Shown here piece after piece: positions 16,601 through 24,529 of a stretch of 64,000 nt of DNA. The stretch is taken from positions 868,001 through 932,000 of the forward strand of contig NZ_JAPCIA010000001.1 in NCBI RefSeq assembly GCF_026107375.2, written 5' to 3'. The notes under the pieces are model-generated. The model saw nothing but the letters and a program-made list of their open reading frames with translations. It searched no databases and had not been told where the DNA came from. A program made the position numbers and the translations under genes. The DNA comes from Sphingomonas sp. BT-65. Its GTDB lineage: Bacteria > Pseudomonadota > Alphaproteobacteria > Sphingomonadales > Sphingomonadaceae. Positions within the stretch are counted from its first letter, which is position 1, and the number at the start of each line of letters is the position of its first letter.

Positions 16601-18533
16601 GATCGACCGTGACCGCGCCGCCGCTGCCCGAATAATCCGCGCTGTCGAACCCGGCGCCGCCGATCAGCGTGTCGGCGCCTGCCCCGCCGACGATCAGGTC
16701 ATCGCCGCCGCGCCCGTCGATCCGGTCGTCGCCCGCGCCGCCGGCGATCCAGTCCGCGCCGTCATTGCCCGACAGCGTATCGGCAAAACCCGAGCCTTCG
16801 ATCCCCTCGATCCCGACCAGCCGGTCGCCCGCCGCCTCACCGCCGCTCGCCGCGCCATTGGCGAGATCGACGACCACCGCCGCGCTGCTGCTGCCATAGT
16901 CCACCCGATCGAGCCCGGCGCCCCCGTCGAGCAAATCCGCGCCCGCGCCGCCATCCAGCATGTCATCGCCGGCACCGCCCGAAAGCGCGTCGTCGCCCGC
17001 CCCGCCGAACAGCTGGTTCGCGCCCGCGTCGCCCGCAAGGACATCGGCGAAGGCCGAGCCTTTGACCCCCTCGAACCCGTCGAACAGGTCGCCCTCGGCG
17101 TCCCCGCCACTCGCGGTGAGGCGCAGCAGGTCGATGCGCACTCCAGCGACGCTGCCGGCATAGCTAAGCAGGTCGTGCCCCGCGCCGCCGACCATGATGT
17201 CCCGCCCGGCGCCGCCTTCGACATGGTCGTCGCCGGCATCGCCGACCAGCATGTCGTTGCCCGCGCCGCCGGCGAGCAGATCATCGCCCGCCCCGCCGCT
17301 CAGCATGTCGCGCCCCTCGCCCCCCGCCAGCGCATCGGCCGCGGCCGTGCCCGCCAGCAGGTCGTCGCCGATGGTCCCCGCCGTCACCGCGACGCGTTGC
17401 CCGGTCAGGGTCAGTACCGATCCGGTGCCGCGCAGCGACTGGGTCGTGCCCGGCCCGGTGACGAGCCCGAAATCTTCGACCACCAGCCTGCCGTTCCGCT
17501 CCGCCAGGTTGAACAGCGTCGGCGAACCGGGGTCGGAGAAGAACGCCCCGTCGATCGTCGCGCTTGCGCCTTCGGCCAGCCAGATATGCTCGCGATTGCC
17601 GCCCGCCAGCGGCGCGCCCGCGTCCAAGCTGACGATGTTGCTGAGCTGCGCGCCCGTGCCCCACAGCCGGATGTTGCGGCCATTGCCCGAGACGATCGCG
17701 CCGTCGACCACGATGTTATCGCTCTTCAAGTCGAGTCCGCCATCGCTGTTGCCCGTGGCGATCACGTCGCGCAGCGTGATGTTGTAGGTGCCGCGCTCCG
17801 TCGCGAAGCCGTCGCCGTTGCGATAATCGTTCACCGTATCGAGCGCGTTGCGCATGGCGACACGATCGATCGTCACGTCGTGCGCGGTGCCGGTGATATG
17901 GACGCCGATCGCGAAATTGTCGCCGTCCTGGAACTGGCTGTCGCCGCGCACATCCTCGATCAGCACGTTGCTGCTGTCGTACTGGATGCGGATCGCGCCC
18001 TTGGAATAGCCGTTCACTGCGACGTCGCGGATCGTCAACCCGGTGATCGTCGCGCTGGCATTGGCCCCCGAGACCATGTTGTCGAAGAAGCGGGCGACGT
18101 TCGTGGCGTCGACATGCTCGATCGCCAGGTTGCGCACATCCGCGCCGACGCGGAAGGCCGTGCCGACATTCTGGAAGGCAAGATCGCTGAAGCGCAGATT
18201 GTCCGCGCCGCCGAGCAGCCGGAATATCTCCTCACCCGAAGGGCTGGCCGGGTCGAAGGGCTCGCGCCGCGTGCCGGTGATCGTCGCCGCCATCGCATTG
18301 CCCGCGCTATCGACCCCGCGGATCGTCACCGGCGCGCTCGCCGTCCCTCCCGCGACGATCGCCAGCGCCCCGGTCGGCGCGGTATAGGCCCCCTGGTCGG
18401 CGAGCAGCAGCACCTGCCCGCCCGGCCCCGCCGCCGCGATCAGCTGCGGCAGGTCCTCCAGCGTCGCTGCGTTCGCGGCGCTCGAGCCGTCGCCCGAACC
18501 GCTGCCAGTCGGCGAGATGTAGAGCGTAGGCAT
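13668..18533 (-). CDS. Giant RTX beta-helix protein, type I secretion substrate (long paralogue)
   Basis: 1621 aa. The N-terminal 400 residues are a beta-helix domain clearly related to the 727-aa RTX protein: MPTLYISPTGSG start, GPGGQVLLLADQG, a GNAMAA block, GDGFATERG, GNSDGGLDLKS. The difference lies in the middle, where about ten modules of 80-120 residues follow one another. Each has a DYSGS-like strand, VxVDLxxG, SGGDAxGDRLxGIE, GSxFxDxLxGD, and then nonapeptide GGAGxDxLxGG repeats. The C-terminus repeats the secretion-signal block FAPGSGGDEISDF and ends DFVFG. It should fold in calcium outside the cell. An enzymatic, adhesive or matrix role cannot be decided from sequence. It starts 364 bp from, and divergent to, the transporter genes. 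Confidence 0.88.
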   Translation of the reverse strand: MPTLYISPTGSGSGDGSSAANAATLEDLPQLIAAAGPGGQVLLLADQGAYTAPTGALAIVAGGTASAPVTIRGVDSAGNAMAATITGTRREPFDPASPSGEEIFRLLGGADNLRFSDLAFQNVGTAFRVGADVRNLAIEHVDATNVARFFDNMVSGANASATITGLTIRDVAVNGYSKGAIRIQYDSSNVLIEDVRGDSQFQDGDNFAIGVHITGTAHDVTIDRVAMRNALDTVNDYRNGDGFATERGTYNITLRDVIATGNSDGGLDLKSDNIVVDGAIVSGNGRNIRLWGTGAQLSNIVSLDAGAPLAGGNREHIWLAEGASATIDGAFFSDPGSPTLFNLAERNGRLVVEDFGLVTGPGTTQSLRGTGSVLTLTGQRVAVTAGTIGDDLLAGTAAADALAGGEGRDMLSGGAGDDLLAGGAGNDMLVGDAGDDHVEGGAGRDIMVGGAGHDLLSYAGSVAGVRIDLLRLTASGGDAEGDLFDGFEGVKGSAFADVLAGDAGANQLFGGAGDDALSGGAGDDMLDGGAGADLLDGGAGLDRVDYGSSSAAVVVDLANGAASGGEAAGDRLVGIEGIEGSGFADTLSGNDGADWIAGGAGDDRIDGRGGDDLIVGGAGADTLIGGAGFDSADYSGSGGAVTVDLVAGTGVGGDAQGDRLQGIERLIGSGFGDVLTGDGFDNVLTGGAGADRLTGGAGIDTADYSASGAAMNAVLGGTGSGGDAQGDVLAGIENLVGSGFGDVLVGDGAANALSGGGGDDRLAGKGGADRLDGGAGIDVADFSTSASTVTADLAAGTASGGVGLVAIEGLIGSAFDDVLNGDAGGNLLVGGKGADLINGRDGFDTADYSGSTAAVQVDLALSVQGGTGDAAGDRLVSVEALVGSAFDDSLAGVGAAEALYGGAGADRLEGRGGDDLLQGGAGADVLVGGDGVDTVDYSANAGAVSINLQTGASSGGDAEGDRFDGIERFIGTGFVDTIVGDGADQILVGGAAGDRLDGAGGFDIVVYAGSAAGVKVNLATNILSGGDAQGDNIAGIEGVVGSAFADTLTGDANANRIEGGAGNDALDGGAGADVMIGGAGDDSYVVDNAGDQVTETVGGGLDIVRTSLSSLTLTDGVEDLSYTGGGGFAGTGNALDNSMYGKALDDALYGLDGDDKLVGGAGADLLDGGAGRDQVDYTKSAAVTVNLATNVNHGGEAEGDRLVGIEIVIGSNHSDTITGGNDPLVGDILYGRGGDDLLAGGAGDDQLDGGGGSDVLRGGTGNDLYVVYEAGDQVIEAAGEGRDRIRTAATSYTLGANVEELVYTGTIGATMTGNALDNFVVGSGGEDRLSGGDGADVLRGGAGGDVLDGGTGSDTVEYAGSLGGVLVNLRAQTATGGDAMGDRLVSIENAQGSAFADVLLGSVGANVLTGGDGDDALSGDDGNDTLRGGVGADRLDGGKNEDTLYGEDGGDTLYGGQQTDRLYGGAGNDMLVGDTDWVSSLAARDTLDGGDGDDVLVGDGMSMTASGVGGADTLIGGLGNDILYGDAMNMTAGARGGADKLTGGAGGDRFVFAPGSGGDEISDFTRGGAEADRIDLSAFDIAYEALRFTISSAGVTIQLGGTDTIFVRGVTALDQADFVFG

Positions 18534-18897
18534 GGCAAGGCTCCCGTCATAGGCTCGAAAAGGTCACCCCCAACGAAATCACGCGCCCGCCCTGGCGTCG
18601 CGCCCAAGCTCGAAGCTCGCGCGATCGCCGCTTCTCCGTTCCGCACGGGTGTGACGAGGGCTGCTTGAGACATGGATACGCCTGTTCAGTGCAGTCGCGA
18701 CCAGACAGCCCGCGGCGGCACCCGGGTCAACCATATGCCGCGCCTGCGAACGCTGAATCGCCCCTTTGCTCCGACGACCGGAGCCGCCGACGCCTTCGCT
18801 CTCCAGGCTTTGGCCGCTACCAAGGATCGCGCCGGACGATTCAGGTTGCTGCACCGCAAAAAGCAAACGCCTGAGGGACCCGATCGGGAGACTCGCC
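18534..18897. promoter_or_regulatory. Divergent upstream region of the RTX and type I secretion genes
   Basis: A 364-bp gap between the start of the giant RTX gene (minus strand) and the ABC transporter (plus strand). It must hold both promoters. Open frames cross it, including an upstream extension of the ABC transporter frame, but they lack start signals and recognisable sequence. No operator is identifiable by eye. Confidence 0.4.
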
Positions 18898-21051
18898 GTG
18901 CAGCAGGACCTTTCCCTAGGTACGTCCCCACCGCCCGCGGACAACGGGCTCGCCGCCTTCGCCATGATCCTCGCCATGCACCGCATCGCCGCGGACCCGG
19001 CCGAGCTGCGCCACAGCCTGGGCCATGCCGAACCCGTCACGGCATCCGATCTGGTGCGCCTGGCAAAGCGCATCGAAGGCGCCCGCGCCCGCGCCACGAC
19101 CGGCGACTTCGAGCGGCTGAGGCGCCTTCCCATGCCGGTGCTGGCCAGCGGCGCCGAGGGCTGGTTCGTGATTGGCCGCGTCGGCGAGGATGCCGTGGCG
19201 ATCCAGCGCCCCGGCGCCGAAATCGAGCGCTGGGACCGCGCCGCGCTGGAGGCCCGCTGGTCGGGGGCGCTGCTCCTCGTCGCCACCCGCGATTCCGCGC
19301 AGGTCGCCGCGCCCGCCTTCGACATGACCTGGTTCGTTCCCCAGATCGTCAAATACCGGAAGCTGATCGGTGAGGTGCTGCTGATCACCCTCGCGCTCAA
19401 CCTGCTCGGCCTCGCCGCGCCGCTCTTCTTCCAGAATGTCGTCGACAAGGTGCTGGCGCACAACAGCCTGGCCACGCTGCAAGTGCTCAGCATCGGGCTC
19501 GTGCTGGTCTCGCTCTGGGAAGTCGCGTTCGGCTGGCTGCGCACCCGGCTCTATTCGGAGACCAGCCAGAAACTCGACGTCGAGCTGGGCAGCCGCCTCT
19601 TCCGCCACCTGCTCCGCCTCCCGCTCGCCTATTTCGAGAATCGCCGCGTCGGCGACACCGTCACCCGCGTCCGCGAGCTGGAGACGGTGCGCGAGTTCAT
19701 GACCAATGCCTCGCTCACTGTGCTGGTCGATCCGCTGTTCACGATCGTCTTCCTGGTGGCGATGTGGCTCTATTCGCCCACGCTCCTCGTCATCGTCGCC
19801 CTGACGCTCCCCGCCTATGTGATCGTCTCGCTCGTCGTCACCGGTCCCTTGCGCCGCCGGCTCGACGAGAAATTCGCGCGCGGCGCTGCCAACAACGCGC
19901 TGCTCGTCGAGAGCGTCTCGGGCATGCAGACGCTCAAGGCCGCCGCGGTCGAGCCGCAATGGCAGGATCGCTGGGAACGCCAGCTGGCCGCCTACAGCGC
20001 CGCCAACCAGCGCGTGATCAACCTCGGCAATTCGGGCAGCCAGGCGGTCCAGCTCATCTCCAAATTGAGCCTCGCCGCGATCCTGTTCTTCGGCGCGCAG
20101 CAGGTGATCGCCGGCGCGCTGACCATCGGCGGGCTGGTCGCGTTCAACATGTTCGCCCAGCGCGTCTCCGGCCCGGTGATCCGCATGGCGCAGCTCTGGC
20201 AGGACTTCCAGCAGGTCCGCCTCTCGGTCCAGCGCATGGGCGACATCCTCAATGCCGGCCCCGAACCCGGCGCCGGATCGCGCACCGCGCTGCCGGCGCT
20301 CCAGGGCCATGTCCGCTTCGAGAATGTCCGCTTCCGCTATGCCGCCGACGGCCCCTGGACGCTCGACGACATCAGCCTCGATCTGCCCGCCGGCACCACG
20401 CTCGGCATCGCCGGCGCCTCGGGATCGGGCAAGTCGACGCTGACCAAGCTGCTCCAGCGCCTCTACTTGCCCGCCGCCGGCCGGGTGCTGGTCGATGGAG
20501 TCGATCTGGCGCAAATCGACCCCGCCTGGCTGCGCCGCCAGATCGGGGTGGTGCTGCAGGAGAATATCCTGTTCAACCGCTCGATCCGCGAGAATATTGC
20601 GCTCGCCGACCCCATCACGCCGATCGAGCGAGTGACGACCGCCGCCCGCCTCGCCGGCGCGCACGACTTCATCCTGGAACTGCCCCGCGGCTATGACACG
20701 ATCGTCGAGGAACGCGGCGTCAATTTCTCCGGCGGCCAGCGCCAGCGCCTCGCCATTGCTCGCGCGCTGATCACCAATCCGCGCATCCTGATCCTCGACG
20801 AGGCGACCTCCGCGCTCGATGCCGAGAGCGAGGAGATCGTCCAGCGCAACCTCAAGGCGATCGCCGCCGGCCGCACCGTGCTGATCATCGCGCATCGCCT
20901 CTCCGCGATCCGCCAATGCGACCGCATCCTGACGCTCGACAAGGGGCGCATCGTCGAGAGCGGCACGCATGACGAGCTGCTCCGCCTCGGCGGCCGCTAT
21001 GCCGCGCTCCACCACCGCCAGATTGGCGTCCAGGCAGGGGCCGCCGCATGA
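18898..21051 (+). CDS. Type I secretion ABC transporter with C39-like domain (HlyB type)
   Basis: 717 aa from the GTG at 18898, which follows GGGAG at 7 nt; an upstream in-frame extension lacks such a site. Residues 1-135 are a C39-peptidase-like domain in which the catalytic Cys is replaced (DNGLAAFAMIL), as in HlyB, so it should bind substrate without cutting it. About six membrane helices follow. The nucleotide-binding domain has Walker A GASGSGKST (about 506-514), the SGGQRQRLA signature (about 611) and Walker B ILILDEATSALD (about 630), with an IIAHRLS switch. It overlaps the HlyD gene by 4 nt. The flanking RTX proteins are the obvious cargo. Confidence 0.92.
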   Translation: MQQDLSLGTSPPPADNGLAAFAMILAMHRIAADPAELRHSLGHAEPVTASDLVRLAKRIEGARARATTGDFERLRRLPMPVLASGAEGWFVIGRVGEDAVAIQRPGAEIERWDRAALEARWSGALLLVATRDSAQVAAPAFDMTWFVPQIVKYRKLIGEVLLITLALNLLGLAAPLFFQNVVDKVLAHNSLATLQVLSIGLVLVSLWEVAFGWLRTRLYSETSQKLDVELGSRLFRHLLRLPLAYFENRRVGDTVTRVRELETVREFMTNASLTVLVDPLFTIVFLVAMWLYSPTLLVIVALTLPAYVIVSLVVTGPLRRRLDEKFARGAANNALLVESVSGMQTLKAAAVEPQWQDRWERQLAAYSAANQRVINLGNSGSQAVQLISKLSLAAILFFGAQQVIAGALTIGGLVAFNMFAQRVSGPVIRMAQLWQDFQQVRLSVQRMGDILNAGPEPGAGSRTALPALQGHVRFENVRFRYAADGPWTLDDISLDLPAGTTLGIAGASGSGKSTLTKLLQRLYLPAAGRVLVDGVDLAQIDPAWLRRQIGVVLQENILFNRSIRENIALADPITPIERVTTAARLAGAHDFILELPRGYDTIVEERGVNFSGGQRQRLAIARALITNPRILILDEATSALDAESEEIVQRNLKAIAAGRTVLIIAHRLSAIRQCDRILTLDKGRIVESGTHDELLRLGGRYAALHHRQIGVQAGAAA

Positions 21052-22439
21052 ACGCGCTCACCCATCACTGGACTGCCGTCCGCGACGCGCTCGACAACGA
21101 GCGGGCGCGATCGCGCGTTCTGCGCACCAGGGAGACCGATTTCCTCCCCGCCGCGCTCGAAGTGGTCGAGCGCCCGGTCTCGCCGACCGCGCGGGTCACC
21201 GCCTGGGTGCTTCTCGGCCTGCTCGTGGTGGCCCTGCTCTGGCTGTTCCTTGGCCGGGTCGACGTCGTCGCCTCGGCACCGGGCAAGCTGGTCCCCGCCG
21301 ACGACGTCAAGCTGATCCAGCCCGGCGCGGCGGGGATCGTCCACGCCATATTGGTTCGCGACGGCCAGCGTGTCCGCGCCGGCCAGCCTCTGGTCGAGCT
21401 CGATCCCACCGTCTCCGATGCCGACACGGCGCAAGCCAGCAAGGCGCTGGAGACCGCCGCGCTCGACGCCGCCCGGCTGCGCGCGATCCTCTCGGCGCTC
21501 GACGGCCAGGGCCTGCGCTTCACCCCGCCCGCCGGAACCACAGCCGACGTCGCCGCTACCCAGATCGCGCTCGCCAACGCCCAGCTCGCCGAGATCCAGG
21601 CGGCTGGCCAGACGCGCGCCGCAGACACCCAGGCTGCCCGCGCCGCCCGTGCCGAGGCGCAGATCCAGGCGGCCAAGCTCAGCGAGACGCTGCCCCTGCT
21701 CGACGAGCAGATCGCCGCCAACGAGACGCTGCTCGAGAAAGGCTATGTCTCGAAGCTGCGCGTGATCGAGATGCGCCGCCAGCGCCTCGCCGCCGCGCGC
21801 GACCGCGACGCCGCGCTCGCCACGGCGCGCAAGGCGGAGGCGCAGATCGCGGTGGCCGGCGGCAATTCGAGCCAGTCCACCGCCGAGGCGCGCGCCCGCG
21901 TCCTCGCCGATCTCGCCAAGGCCGAGAGTGACGCGCGGCTGCGCAAGGAGGAGCTGACCAAGGCGGCCAGGCGCGGCAGCCTGCAGCGCCTCGTCAGCCC
22001 GGTCGATGGCACCGTCACGCAACTCGCCATCCACACCATCGGCGGCGTGGTCGAGGCGGCCAAGCCGATCATGGTGATCGTGCCCGCGCGTGGAAAGCTG
22101 GTCGCCGAGGTGATGATCGCCAACAAGGATGTCGGCTTCGTTGGCGCCGGCCAACCGGTCGCGCTCAAGGTCGAGGCCTTTCCCTTCACGCGCTACGGCG
22201 CAGTGCCGGGCAGGCTCGAGCAGATCAGCTCGGACGCGGTGCAGGACGAGAAGCGCGGACTGATCTACACCGCGCGGGTGACGCTGGACCAGACGACGAT
22301 CCTGCGGGATGGTGCGCAGATCCCCCTCACCCCCGGCATGGCGGTCACCGCCGACGTCCGCACCGGCCGCCGTTCGCTCGCTTCCTATCTGCTGAGCCCG
22401 ATCGACGAGATCCGCAGGACGGCGGCGCGGGAGCGCTAA
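21048..22439 (+). CDS. HlyD-family membrane fusion protein of type I secretion
   Basis: 463 aa periplasmic adaptor. One inner-membrane helix lies near residues 55-75 (VLLGLLVVALLWLFLG). A split lipoyl half-motif follows (GKLVPADDVKLIQPGAAGIV, VRDGQRVRAGQPLVELD), then a long alpha-helical hairpin rich in Ala, Gln and Arg. The second lipoyl half (SPVDGTVTQLAIHTIGGVV) and a beta-barrel end with GMAVTADVRTGRRS come last. It bridges the ABC transporter to an outer-membrane TolC-like channel, for which no gene is seen here. Its ATG overlaps the transporter stop, so the pair is translationally coupled. Confidence 0.93.
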   Translation: MNALTHHWTAVRDALDNERARSRVLRTRETDFLPAALEVVERPVSPTARVTAWVLLGLLVVALLWLFLGRVDVVASAPGKLVPADDVKLIQPGAAGIVHAILVRDGQRVRAGQPLVELDPTVSDADTAQASKALETAALDAARLRAILSALDGQGLRFTPPAGTTADVAATQIALANAQLAEIQAAGQTRAADTQAARAARAEAQIQAAKLSETLPLLDEQIAANETLLEKGYVSKLRVIEMRRQRLAAARDRDAALATARKAEAQIAVAGGNSSQSTAEARARVLADLAKAESDARLRKEELTKAARRGSLQRLVSPVDGTVTQLAIHTIGGVVEAAKPIMVIVPARGKLVAEVMIANKDVGFVGAGQPVALKVEAFPFTRYGAVPGRLEQISSDAVQDEKRGLIYTARVTLDQTTILRDGAQIPLTPGMAVTADVRTGRRSLASYLLSPIDEIRRTAARER

Positions 22440-22636
22440 CGCCTTCTCCCCTCTGGAGAGAGGGGGAGTGCCGCACCGTCGAAGCCGAGCTCACGCGCGA
22501 TCTCGCCGAGTAGGCTCTTCAAGCCACAGGCGCGGCCCCGTGATCAACGCGCTACGCATACAGGCATTGGACGACTACCGGGCGGCGACGGATGAACTTG
22601 GTCCCGACTAGAACGCTCAGTCGACGAGCCAGATGA
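22440..22636. terminator. Possible terminator hairpin after the secretion operon
   Basis: Just after the HlyD stop, 22446-22468 can fold as a CTCCCCTCT / AGAGGGGGAG hairpin with one bulged base and a GGAG loop. There is no T-run after it, so this is only a candidate. The remaining bases to 22636 show no gene. Confidence 0.4.
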
Positions 22637-23011
22637 TCACGAATCCGTAATCTCGATCGACGCCATCACACTGCCCATGTTATTGAAGTAAAACAGCCAA
22701 GCATCGTTCGCGTAGAGATAGAGGCGTCCGTCCCGGCCAGCGATAAACTCGCCCTGGCTTCCGATCCTGAAGCAGGGGCGCTTCATATGTCCAACCACGG
22801 CGATCAAGGCGAACCAGGGGGATCTCGGATCACGCCGCGTCCATTTCACCGGCTCGAGCCAAGGGCGCTCGAAGCCGTCGGGCGTGCACCTAATGGTTGA
22901 ATCAATCCACTCTCCGGTCGCGCTCACTGACACGCGTTGCCCGCGCGTTACGTCCAGAAGCGTGTCGTTCCAACGTTGACGCGCCAAAACTTGAACGTCA
23001 TGCTTCATCAT
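22637..23011 (-). CDS. LecA/PA-IL-like lectin-domain protein
   Basis: About 124 aa; ATG at 23011 or 23008, or GTG at 23020, and none has a strong ribosome binding site. No signal peptide. The pattern matches the single-domain galactophilic lectin fold: an early LDVTRGQRVSVSATGEW strand pair, a WFALIAVVG strand, FRIGSQGEFIAGRDG, and a final LYANDAWLFYFNNMGSVMAS. In PA-IL the equivalent YNDxxxxYxNNxGS segment binds calcium and sugar, and Asp and both Asn are present here. A carbohydrate-binding role is therefore likely but unproven. It is divergent from the patatin-like lipase gene, with about 60 bp between the starts. Confidence 0.65.
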   Translation of the reverse strand: MMKHDVQVLARQRWNDTLLDVTRGQRVSVSATGEWIDSTIRCTPDGFERPWLEPVKWTRRDPRSPWFALIAVVGHMKRPCFRIGSQGEFIAGRDGRLYLYANDAWLFYFNNMGSVMASIEITDS

Positions 23012-23070
23012 CAAATCCACAAGATTTCAGTGCTGCTTATACTCTATTCGTCTTCTGGGGGAGAGACGTC

Positions 23071-24474
23071 ATGAGGCGCAAACTACGTATTTTGTCCATT
23101 CTGGCTTTTTCTTTCGTTTGCGCTGCCTGCCAAATCAAACCCGTGCAATATGCGGGAACGCCGGCACCGCAACCGCGATGCAGCGAGATCAGGACACGTA
23201 TCGCGATCGATCCGCCGGTAAAGGCGCTCGGCGGGGAAGCGGAGCTGATCGAGAGCCGCGATCCATTGTCCCGCGCGATCCTCGAAAGCTACCGGCGCGC
23301 GGCATCATCTCCGCTGATGCGCAAGCAGGACGAGACGGATCGCGGACCGGTATCGGACTCGATGCTGTTTCTCTCCGGCGGCAGCCAGAATGGCGCCTTT
23401 GGCGCGGGCTTTCTCGATCAATGGGCGGAACTTCGCACCCAGGCCGACAAGCCCGGCAACCTGCCGCGTTTCCGGGTCATCACCGGCATCAGCACCGGCG
23501 CCCTCCAGTCGACCTTCGCCTTTCTCGGCGACACCGATGAAATCGTCGGGCAATACACCATCACCAAGGAAAGCGAGCTGCTTCACCCCTTTGCGAAGAG
23601 TGGCCTCAAGGGCGGCTCGACGATTCAGAAGGCGGGCGCTGCCCTTGCGGTGATACGCCGCGGGGCCATCGCCGAGCTCGAACCCCTCCGCGAGACGCTT
23701 CGCAATCTCATCAATCCCAAACGGCTGGAAGCTGTTGCGCGCGAAGCCGCGGCCGGGCGCTTCCTGCTGGTCGGCGCGGTCGAGATGGATACGGGCGATG
23801 CATATGTCTTCGATCTCACAAAGGCCGCGACGAGTTTCGTCGCCGGCGATGCCACGATGCGCGATTGCTACATCGAAGCGCTGATGGCCTCCTCGTCCGT
23901 GCCGTTGGCGGCGCTCCCGGTGTTCATCGACGGCAAGATGTACATCGATGGCGGTGCGCGTTTCGGCGTTCTGTCGGACTATAGTGGCGCGCTGCTCGAG
24001 GCTGCGGCGCTCATCCCGGCGCAGACAAAGAAGAATCTGTTCATCATCGTCAACGGCACGCTGGAGGCCGGAACCGTCTGCCACTTGCGCGATTGCGAAG
24101 GGGCACCTCTTCCCGAGACGCCCGCCGGGACCGTTCCGCAGCACGCGAAATGGAGCTTCGATGGATTGGCATTCCGCTCGATGTCGATCCTGATCAACCA
24201 GTCCTATCGCGCATCGGTCTATTGGGCGACCGATCAGGCCAAGGAACGCGGCTTTGCCCCGCACTTCGTGCGGATCGACAGCGAATCGCTGAATGCGCAT
24301 CAGGCCGTGGTCGGGATCGGACCCGAAGCGGATACGCGGCAAAGCTGCGCTTACTGGCGCAAGCTCGACAAGCAATTGGACGCGCCGCTCGAGTTCCACC
24401 CACGCTTCATGCGCTGTCAAATCGACTATGGCCGCAACCGGCGGGAAATCGCCGATTGGGCGGAGCTGGAGTGA
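23071..24474 (+). CDS. Patatin-like phospholipase, probable lipoprotein
   Basis: 467 aa. The ATG at 23071 follows GGGGGAGAG. The hydrophobic N-terminus ends in FVCAAC (Cys20), an atypical lipobox, so the protein is probably membrane-anchored in the envelope. Patatin catalytic elements are complete: the oxyanion loop GGSQNG (103-108), nucleophile elbow GISTG (Ser141), and the DGG catalytic Asp (293-295). Together they make a Ser-Asp dyad acyl hydrolase. Several Cys in the C-terminal half (CHLRDCEG, CAYW, MRCQ) may form disulfides. The downstream amidohydrolase lipoprotein starts 55 bp later on the same strand. The natural lipid substrate is unknown. Confidence 0.87.
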   Translation: MRRKLRILSILAFSFVCAACQIKPVQYAGTPAPQPRCSEIRTRIAIDPPVKALGGEAELIESRDPLSRAILESYRRAASSPLMRKQDETDRGPVSDSMLFLSGGSQNGAFGAGFLDQWAELRTQADKPGNLPRFRVITGISTGALQSTFAFLGDTDEIVGQYTITKESELLHPFAKSGLKGGSTIQKAGAALAVIRRGAIAELEPLRETLRNLINPKRLEAVAREAAAGRFLLVGAVEMDTGDAYVFDLTKAATSFVAGDATMRDCYIEALMASSSVPLAALPVFIDGKMYIDGGARFGVLSDYSGALLEAAALIPAQTKKNLFIIVNGTLEAGTVCHLRDCEGAPLPETPAGTVPQHAKWSFDGLAFRSMSILINQSYRASVYWATDQAKERGFAPHFVRIDSESLNAHQAVVGIGPEADTRQSCAYWRKLDKQLDAPLEFHPRFMRCQIDYGRNRREIADWAELE

Positions 24475-24529
24475 ACCCGTCTCCGGCGGGATAGCACCGG
24501 ACATTCCAGGCAAGCCGGGGGGCGGCAGC

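Noticed and set aside
14895..18668. Very long plus-strand open frame (about 1257 codons) opposite the giant RTX gene
   Set aside because: Its low-complexity Ala/Arg/Val/Asp-rich sequence mirrors the GC-rich RTX repeats on the other strand; no family, ribosome site or context supports it.
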